From Allocatelliglobosispora scoriae (GTDB taxonomy: Bacteria > Actinomycetota > Actinomycetes > Mycobacteriales > Micromonosporaceae), in contig NZ_JACHMN010000002.1 in the NCBI RefSeq assembly GCF_014204945.1, positions 1,626,503-1,690,502 on the forward strand: 64,000 nt of DNA. The letters run 5' to 3'. Numbering within the stretch: the stretch's first letter is position 1; every line of letters begins with the position of its first letter. Under the pieces are notes generated by a model. That model searched no databases, was not told where the DNA came from, and worked only from the letters and a program-made list of their open reading frames with translations. Below, one piece after another: positions 58,357-64,000 of this stretch. The position numbers and the translations under genes were made by a program.

Positions 58357-61300
58357 GTGCCACCTCCATGACAGCCGCGTCGACGTCACGGCCGGCAGCC
58401 TCGGCGGCCCGCATCACATCCAGCACTCGCTTGTAGTCGCGCGGGATCACGGCGGTGAACCGCGCCGGGTCCCAATCGGCCAGGATCTTCTCGGCGACCG
58501 CCGACTCGGTCTCGGCGTAGTGCCGCTCGACCAGGCAGCGCAGCTCCTCGGCGAGGTCGCCGGTGACGGCGTCGAGGTCGACGAGCTCGCGGTTGACGAG
58601 TTCCGGGTTGAGGTCCAGGACGTAGGCCTTGCCGCCGCTCATGCCCGCCGCGAAGTTGCGCCCGGTGGGCCCGAGCACCACCACGGTGCCGCCGGTCATG
58701 TATTCGCAGCCGTGGTCGCCCACGCCCTCGACGACCGCCGCGGCACCCGAGTTGCGGACCGCGAAGCGCTGGCCGACCTGGCCGCGCAGGAAGACCTCGC
58801 CGGAGGTCGCGCCGTAGAGCACGGTGTTGCCCGCGATGACCTGGTCCTCGGCGACGAAACCGGCGCTGGCGTGCGGGCGCACGATGAGCCGCCCGCCGGA
58901 CAGGCCCTTGCCGACGTAGTCGTTGGCGTCGCCGTTGAGGCGCATCGTGACGCCGTGCGGCAGCCAGGCACCGAAGGACTGGCCGGCTGTGCCGACGAGG
59001 GTCAGCACGATCGTGTCCTCGGGCAGGCCCTTGCCGCCGTAGCGCCGGGCGACCTCGCCGCCGAGCATCGCGCCGACGGACCGGTGCTCGTTGCGGACGG
59101 CGACCGTGGCGGTCACCGGCCGACCCGACTCCAGCGCCGGTGCGGCGAGGCGCAGCAGCTCGTTGTCGAGCGACTTGTGCAGCTCGTGGTCCTGGTCGCG
59201 GGTCTTGCGCAGCGACGCGCCCTCGGGCAGCTCCGGCGCGTGCAGCACCGGCGTCAGGTCGAGTCCGTGCGCCTTCCAGTGGTCGACGGCCGGCGCGAAG
59301 TCGAGCAGCTCGACGTGGCCGATCGCCTCGTCGAGGCTGCGCAGGCCGAGCTGGGCGAGCAGCTCCCGCACCTCCTGGGCGAGGAAGAGGAAGAAGTTCT
59401 CCACGAACTCGGGCTGGCCGGTGAAGCGCTCGCGCAGCCGCGGGTTCTGCGTCGCGATGCCGACCGGGCAGGTGTCGAGGTGGCAGACGCGCATCATGAC
59501 GCACCCGGAGACGATCAGCGGTGCCGTGGCGAAGCCGAACTCCTCCGCGCCGAGCAGGGCGGCGATGACGACATCGCGGCCGGTCTTGAGCTGGCCGTCG
59601 ACCTGCACGGTCACCCGGTCCCGCAGGCCGTTGAGGAGCAGCGTCTGCTGCGTCTCGGCGAGGCCGAGCTCCCACGGCGTACCCGCGTGCTTCAAGCTGT
59701 TGAGCGGGCTGGCGCCGGTGCCGCCGTCGTGACCCGAGATCAGGATGACGTCGGCCTTGAGCTTCGCGACGCCGGCGGCGACCGTGCCGACGCCGACCTC
59801 GGAGACGAGCTTGACGTGCACGCGCGAGGTCGGGTTGACGCTCTTGAGGTCGAAGACGAGCTGCGCGAGGTCCTCGATGGAGTAGATGTCGTGGTGCGGC
59901 GGCGGGGAGATGAGCCCGACGCCGGGGGTGGCGTGGCGGGTCTTCGCGATCCACGGCCACACCTTGTTGCCGGGGAGCTGGCCGCCCTCGCCGGGCTTGG
60001 CGCCCTGCGCCATCTTGATCTGCAGGTCGTCGGCGTTGACCAGGTATTCGGCCGTGACGCCGAAGCGGCCCGAGGCGATCTGCTTCACCGCCGAGCGGCG
60101 CGCCGGGTCGTGCAGCCGGTCCACGTCCTCGCCGCCCTCGCCGGTGTTGGACTTGCCGCCGAGGGAGTTCATCGCGATGGCGAGCGTCTCGTGCGCCTCG
60201 GCGGAGATCGAGCCGTAGCTCATCGCCCCGGTGGAGAAGCGCTTGACGATCGCCGAGACCGGCTCGACCTCGTCGATGTCGATCGGCTCCAGGTCGTCGG
60301 GGAGGCTGAAGAGGCCGCGCAGGTGACCGGCCTGGCGCGACAGCTCGTTGACCTTGGTGGTGTACTCGCGGAACACCTTGAACTGCCCGGAGCGGGTGGC
60401 GTGCTGGAGCAGGAAGACCGTCTCCGGGTTGAAGAGGTGCACCTCGCCCTCGCGCCGCCACTGGTATTCGCCGCCGACATCGAGGCGCCGGTGCGCCTGC
60501 TCGGCCGGGTTGGTGGGGTAGGCGACCGAGTGCCGCGCGGCGACCTCGGCGTGGATCTCGGCGAGCCCGATGCCCGCGATCTTCGACGAGGTGCTGGTGA
60601 AGTAGCGCTCGATCAGCGCCGGGGCGAGCCCGACCGCCTCGAAGACCTGGGCACCGCAGTAGGACGAGACCGTCGAGATGCCCATCTTCGACATGATCTT
60701 CAGGACGCCCTTGCCGAGCGCCTTGACGTAGTTGCGGATCGCCTTCTCCGGCGTCACCCCGGGCAGCGCGCCCGTCGCGATCAGGTCCTCGGCGGACTCG
60801 AAGGCGAGGTAGGGGTTGACGGCGGCGGCGCCGTAGCCGATGAGCACGGCCGCGTGGTGCACCTCGCGGCAGTCGCCCGACTCGATGATCAGCGCGACCT
60901 GGGTGCGGGTCTGCTCGCGCACGAGGTGCTGGTGCACGGCGGCGGTGAGCAGCAGCGACGGGATCGGTGCCAGGTCGGCGGTGGAGTCGCGGTCCGACAG
61001 CACGAGGATGCGCACGCCGTCGTCGATCGCCTCGGAGACGTGCCGGCAGATCTCGGTGAGCCGCGCCTTGAGCCCCTTGGCACCGTCGCGCAGCGGGTAG
61101 AGCCCCGAGACGCGGACGGCCTGGTAGCCGGGCATGTCGCCGTCGTGGTCGATCGACAGGATCTTGGCGAGCTCGTCGTTGTCGATGATCGGGTAGGGCA
61201 GCACGATCTGGCGACAGCTCGCCGCGCTCGGCTCCAGCAGGTTGCCCTCGGGCCCGATCGTCAGCGACAGGCTCGTCACCATCTCCTCGCGGATCGCGTC

Positions 61301-62881
61301 GAGCGGCGGGTTCGTGACCTGCGCGAAGATCTGGTGGAAGTAGTCGTAGAGCAGCCGGGGCCGCGTCGAGAGCGGCGAGATCGGCGTGTCGGTGCCCATC
61401 GAGCCGAGCGGTTCGGCACCGGAGCGGGCCATCGGACCGATGAGGATCTTGAGTTCCTCCTCGGTGTAGCCGAAGGTCTGCTGGCGCCGCTGCACCGACT
61501 CGTGCGTGTAGACGACGTGCTCACGCTCGGGCAGCTGCTCCAGGTGCATCAGCCCGGCGTGCAGCCAGTCCGCGTAGGGCGCTGCCGCGGCGAGCTCGCT
61601 CTTGATCTCGTCGTCCAGGATGATCCGGCCGGCCTCGGTGTCGACCAGGAACATCCGGCCCGGCTGCAGCCGGCCCTTCGCCACCACGGTCGCCGGGTCG
61701 AGGTCCAGCACACCGGCCTCAGAACCCAAGATCACAAGATCGTCGTCGGTACGCCACCAGCGCCCCGGCCGTAGCCCGTTGCGGTCGAGCACCGCGCCGA
61801 TGAGGGTGCCGTCGCAGAACGCCACGCTCGCCGGGCCGTCCCACGGCTCGATCAGGCTGGAGTGGAACTGGTAGAACGCCCGCCGTGCGGGGTCCATCGC
61901 CGGGTCGTTCTCCCACGCCTCGGGAATCATCATCAGCACGGCGTGCGGCAGCGACCGGCCCGCGAGGTGGAGCAGCTCCAGCACCTCGTCGAAGTTGGCC
62001 GAGTCGCTCGCGTCGGGCGAGCAGACCGGGAAGAGGCGGCGCAGGTTGCCGGGGATCAGCGGGCTGGCGAGGAGGGCCTCGCGGGCCTGCATCCAGTTCT
62101 TGTTGCCCCGGATGGTGTTGATCTCGCCGTTGTGCGCGATGTAGCGGTAGGGGTGGGCCAGCGGCCAGCTCGGGAACGTGTTCGTCGAGAAGCGCGAGTG
62201 GACCAGCGCCATCGCGCTCACCACGCGCCGGTCGGACAGGTCGGCGAAGAAGGTGGCGAGCTGGTCAGGCGTGAGCATGCCCTTGTAGACGATGGTCCGC
62301 GCCGAGAGCGACGGGAAATAGGCCGGGACGCCGCGCTCGCGGGTCTCCCGCTCGGCTTGCTTGCGCACGCAGAAGGCGACGCGCTCCAGCTCCAGCCCGC
62401 TCAGCGGCTCGGCAGATCCCAGATGGTGGGCGGCGATGAACACCTGTCGGATGCGCGGACGGGCCCGCTCGGCCGTGGCGCCCAGGCCGCGCGGGTGCAC
62501 CGGAACGTCTCGCCAGCCGAGGATCTCAGCGCCCTCGACCAGGGCGTACTTCTCCAGCACGGTGATCGCCCGGGCCTCGTCCGCGCCGTTGCCGGGCAGG
62601 AAGACCAGGCCCGTCGCGTAGGCACCGGGGGCGGGCAGCGGGAAGTCGACGACCTCGCGGTAGAACGCGTCCGGGATCTGCAGCAGGATGCCGGCGCCGT
62701 CACCGGTCTCCTGCTCGGCACCGCGCGCGCCCCGGTGGTCGAGGCGCCGGAGTGCGGAGAGCCCCTTGGCCACCACATCATGGCTGCGACGGCCGTGGAG
62801 GTCGGCGACGAAGGCGACGCCGCATGCGTCACGCTCCTGCGACGGGTCGTACAGCCCCTGGGGGTGAGGGTACGCGGACAC
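58349..62881 (-). CDS. gltB: Glutamate synthase (NADPH) large subunit
   Basis: 1510 residues from GTG 62881 (AGGAGG 8 bases upstream; GTG 62884 is also possible). A class II glutamine amidotransferase domain has its N-terminal nucleophile in [12 protein letters not shown] (a short propeptide is removed). A central domain, an FMN-binding synthase domain and a 3Fe-4S site [12 protein letters not shown] (about 1130) follow, and then the GXGXG beta-helix at the C-terminus ([20 protein letters not shown]). It assimilates ammonium with glutamine synthetase. Divergent from a channel gene across 233 bases, in which I found no recognisable riboswitch or operator. Confidence 0.96.
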   Translation of the reverse strand: MSAYPHPQGLYDPSQERDACGVAFVADLHGRRSHDVVAKGLSALRRLDHRGARGAEQETGDGAGILLQIPDAFYREVVDFPLPAPGAYATGLVFLPGNGADEARAITVLEKYALVEGAEILGWRDVPVHPRGLGATAERARPRIRQVFIAAHHLGSAEPLSGLELERVAFCVRKQAERETRERGVPAYFPSLSARTIVYKGMLTPDQLATFFADLSDRRVVSAMALVHSRFSTNTFPSWPLAHPYRYIAHNGEINTIRGNKNWMQAREALLASPLIPGNLRRLFPVCSPDASDSANFDEVLELLHLAGRSLPHAVLMMIPEAWENDPAMDPARRAFYQFHSSLIEPWDGPASVAFCDGTLIGAVLDRNGLRPGRWWRTDDDLVILGSEAGVLDLDPATVVAKGRLQPGRMFLVDTEAGRIILDDEIKSELAAAAPYADWLHAGLMHLEQLPEREHVVYTHESVQRRQQTFGYTEEELKILIGPMARSGAEPLGSMGTDTPISPLSTRPRLLYDYFHQIFAQVTNPPLDAIREEMVTSLSLTIGPEGNLLEPSAASCRQIVLPYPIIDNDELAKILSIDHDGDMPGYQAVRVSGLYPLRDGAKGLKARLTEICRHVSEAIDDGVRILVLSDRDSTADLAPIPSLLLTAAVHQHLVREQTRTQVALIIESGDCREVHHAAVLIGYGAAAVNPYLAFESAEDLIATGALPGVTPEKAIRNYVKALGKGVLKIMSKMGISTVSSYCGAQVFEAVGLAPALIERYFTSTSSKIAGIGLAEIHAEVAARHSVAYPTNPAEQAHRRLDVGGEYQWRREGEVHLFNPETVFLLQHATRSGQFKVFREYTTKVNELSRQAGHLRGLFSLPDDLEPIDIDEVEPVSAIVKRFSTGAMSYGSISAEAHETLAIAMNSLGGKSNTGEGGEDVDRLHDPARRSAVKQIASGRFGVTAEYLVNADDLQIKMAQGAKPGEGGQLPGNKVWPWIAKTRHATPGVGLISPPPHHDIYSIEDLAQLVFDLKSVNPTSRVHVKLVSEVGVGTVAAGVAKLKADVILISGHDGGTGASPLNSLKHAGTPWELGLAETQQTLLLNGLRDRVTVQVDGQLKTGRDVVIAALLGAEEFGFATAPLIVSGCVMMRVCHLDTCPVGIATQNPRLRERFTGQPEFVENFFLFLAQEVRELLAQLGLRSLDEAIGHVELLDFAPAVDHWKAHGLDLTPVLHAPELPEGASLRKTRDQDHELHKSLDNELLRLAAPALESGRPVTATVAVRNEHRSVGAMLGGEVARRYGGKGLPEDTIVLTLVGTAGQSFGAWLPHGVTMRLNGDANDYVGKGLSGGRLIVRPHASAGFVAEDQVIAGNTVLYGATSGEVFLRGQVGQRFAVRNSGAAAVVEGVGDHGCEYMTGGTVVVLGPTGRNFAAGMSGGKAYVLDLNPELVNRELVDLDAVTGDLAEELRCLVERHYAETESAVAEKILADWDPARFTAVIPRDYKRVLDVMRAAEAAGRDVDAAVMEVARA

Positions 62882-63114
62882 CACGCCGGCCTCCTGTCGT
62901 CGTTCTCGAATGAACATCGGGACGACGTCGGCCCTGGGGGCGAGAACCTGAGGCTCTCGGGAACGACAACTTTAGGGGTCGCCGTGCAAGTGAGTCTACG
63001 TTAACCCCCTGGACATAGCGCCAGACACAGATAGATCACACCGTCCACCTGCTGAGATGTGCTATTTGGGCGATTTATCGCTTAAAAAGCCTTTACCGTC
63101 TTTATCCTCGTGAT

Positions 63115-63840
63115 ATGGATTTCTCGGACACCTTTGGTAACACGCTGAATGGCATCGCCAACGTCCTTCTCAAGGTATTGGTGTTCCTCGCCATCGTCTT
63201 CGTCGGCTGGCTCGTGGCCCGGGCGCTGGACAGCCTCGTCACCAAGCTCCTGACCCGCGTGGGCTTCGACCGGCTCGCGGAGCGCACCGGGCTGCGCCGG
63301 TGGACCGGGAACTACACGCCGAGTGCGCTCGTCGGGCGGCTCGTGCGGTACATAGTGCTGCTCTTCACGCTGCTCGTGGCGTTCGCGGTCTTCGGACCCA
63401 ACCCGGTCACCTCCCTGATCAACACGATCATCGCGTGGCTGCCCCGCCTCATCGTCGCCTGCGTGATCGTGGTCGTCGCGGTCGCGATCGCCAACGCCGT
63501 CTTCGACATCATCCGCAACTCGCTGGCGCAGTTCTCCTACGGCAAGGGGCTGGCCCGGGCCGCCCAGGTGCTGATCATCGCGCTCGGTGTCATCGCCGCG
63601 CTCAACCAGGTCGGCATCGGCACCACGGTCACCATGCCGATCCTCATCACGGCACTCGCCACCGTCGGCGGCATCCTCATCGTCGGTGTCGGCGGTGGCT
63701 TGATCCTGCCGATGCGGCACCGCTGGGAGCGGATCCTCAACTCCGCCGAGACCGAGTACGCCAAGGTCAGCACCCACCTCAAGACCGGCCAGTCCCCCGA
63801 CACGATCGTCCTGCCGAAGGAGCCGCCAGCCGCCTCCTGA
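63115..63840 (+). CDS. Mechanosensitive-channel-like membrane protein (TM-helix type)
   Basis: 241 residues from ATG 63115. Four to five membrane helices: ANVLLKVLVFLAIVFVGWLV, LVRYIVLLFTLLVAFAVF, LIVACVIVVVAVAIANAVFD, AAQVLIIALGVIAALNQVGI and a Gly-rich last helix (ATVGGILIVGVGGGLILPM). It resembles the membrane part of MscS-related CmpX/TM_helix proteins but ends without the large cytoplasmic MscS domain. It may be a channel or an accessory unit; gating is not shown. Divergent from gltB, and followed by a repeated inverted-repeat element. Confidence 0.78.
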   Translation: MDFSDTFGNTLNGIANVLLKVLVFLAIVFVGWLVARALDSLVTKLLTRVGFDRLAERTGLRRWTGNYTPSALVGRLVRYIVLLFTLLVAFAVFGPNPVTSLINTIIAWLPRLIVACVIVVVAVAIANAVFDIIRNSLAQFSYGKGLARAAQVLIIALGVIAALNQVGIGTTVTMPILITALATVGGILIVGVGGGLILPMRHRWERILNSAETEYAKVSTHLKTGQSPDTIVLPKEPPAAS

Positions 63841-63867
63841 CGGGAGTGAGGCACCACGGCGCCACCG

Positions 63868-63980
63868 CGCTTTGCTCTGCTTACACGGACGCATCACCGG
63901 GAAAGTCCGGACTTGTCGGGTGATGCGTCCGTGTAAGCAGAGCTTGTCGGGTGATGCGTCCGTGTAAGCAGAGCAAAGCG
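63868..63980. repeat. Inverted repeat with a tandemly duplicated right arm, family D (copy 2)
   Basis: Left arm 63868-63898 (31 bases, beginning CGCTTTGCTCTGCTTACAC) is the exact complement of 63950-63980. A 31-base unit starting CTTGTCGGGTGATGCGTCCG occurs twice in tandem (63912-63942 and 63943-63973), so the left arm can pair with either copy. The core GCTCTGCTTACAC is shared with 56838-56867. It follows the channel gene and is a probable terminator that has gained a duplicated arm. Confidence 0.82.
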
Positions 63981-64000
63981 TCACGCAACGACATGGTGGG

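Noticed and set aside
58520-61774. 1084-codon open frame on the plus strand opposite gltB
   Set aside because: gltB is certain from motifs along its full length. The antisense frame shows only GC-biased low-complexity sequence and no start signal.
62885-63114. Riboswitch or attenuator before gltB
   Set aside because: I looked for glutamine-type and leader-peptide signals in the 230-base gap and found no convincing conserved structure.

Overview
The window is high-GC (about 70%) actinobacterial chromosome. Codon third positions are strongly G/C, GTG starts are frequent, and the housekeeping genes (rpsA, coaE, uvrB, polA, a livFGMHK cassette, an ANTAR regulator, pyk, gltBD) are types that sit together in actinomycete chromosomes. 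Family Micromonosporaceae is my best guess from the repeats and gene mix. It is an inference; no 16S gene is present.

Layout. 1-5.9 kb: end of an unknown gene, a CASTOR/POLLUX-type ion channel, a small membrane protein, an aminoglycoside-phosphotransferase-fold protein, and an unusual SARP regulator fused to membrane helices and a helix-hairpin-helix tail. 5.9-13.4 kb: LtrA-like membrane protein, secreted SH3/glucosaminidase, typA, then a murein-peptide recycling set (serine hydrolase, dipeptide epimerase, NlpC/P60). 13.4-26.4 kb: TerC with a yybP-ykoY manganese riboswitch, ABM protein, alpha/beta hydrolase, uvrB, a duplicated-domain exported protein, coaE, rpsA, methyltransferase, polA. 26.5-34.8 kb: branched-chain amino acid ABC operon, an Asp-box lipoprotein, pdtaR-like ANTAR regulator, an odd class I tRNA with a Leu (CAA) anticodon, MmcQ/YjbR and OsmC proteins.

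34.8-46.6 kb is the most coherent accessory system. All genes lie on the minus strand: a LacI-type regulator, a sugar-binding lipoprotein, two permeases, a GH13 alpha-glucosidase, and two paralogous GH87-like beta-helix glucanases. One glucanase is secreted with two F5/8C modules and one is a lipoprotein. I read this as a utilisation locus for alpha-1,3-glucan or nigeran (fungal wall glucans): digestion outside, further cutting at the cell surface, ABC uptake, then hydrolysis to glucose inside. No ABC ATPase is encoded locally, so a shared MsiK-type ATPase elsewhere is expected.

46.6-64 kb: two DM13 proteins with a ClC-type channel, an SsuABC-type sulfonate transporter under an Rrf2 (CymR-like) regulator, tesB and pyk, a CapA-like lipoprotein, a GNAT, glutamate synthase gltBD, and a divergent mechanosensitive-channel-like protein.

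A second theme is a set of long, nearly perfect inverted repeats between genes, mostly where genes converge. They fall into recognisable families (13.5/20.0 kb; 10.4/20.2/56.2 kb; 56.85/63.9 kb; single members at 23.5 and 34.8 kb). They probably act as two-way terminators, and some look like dispersed repeats.
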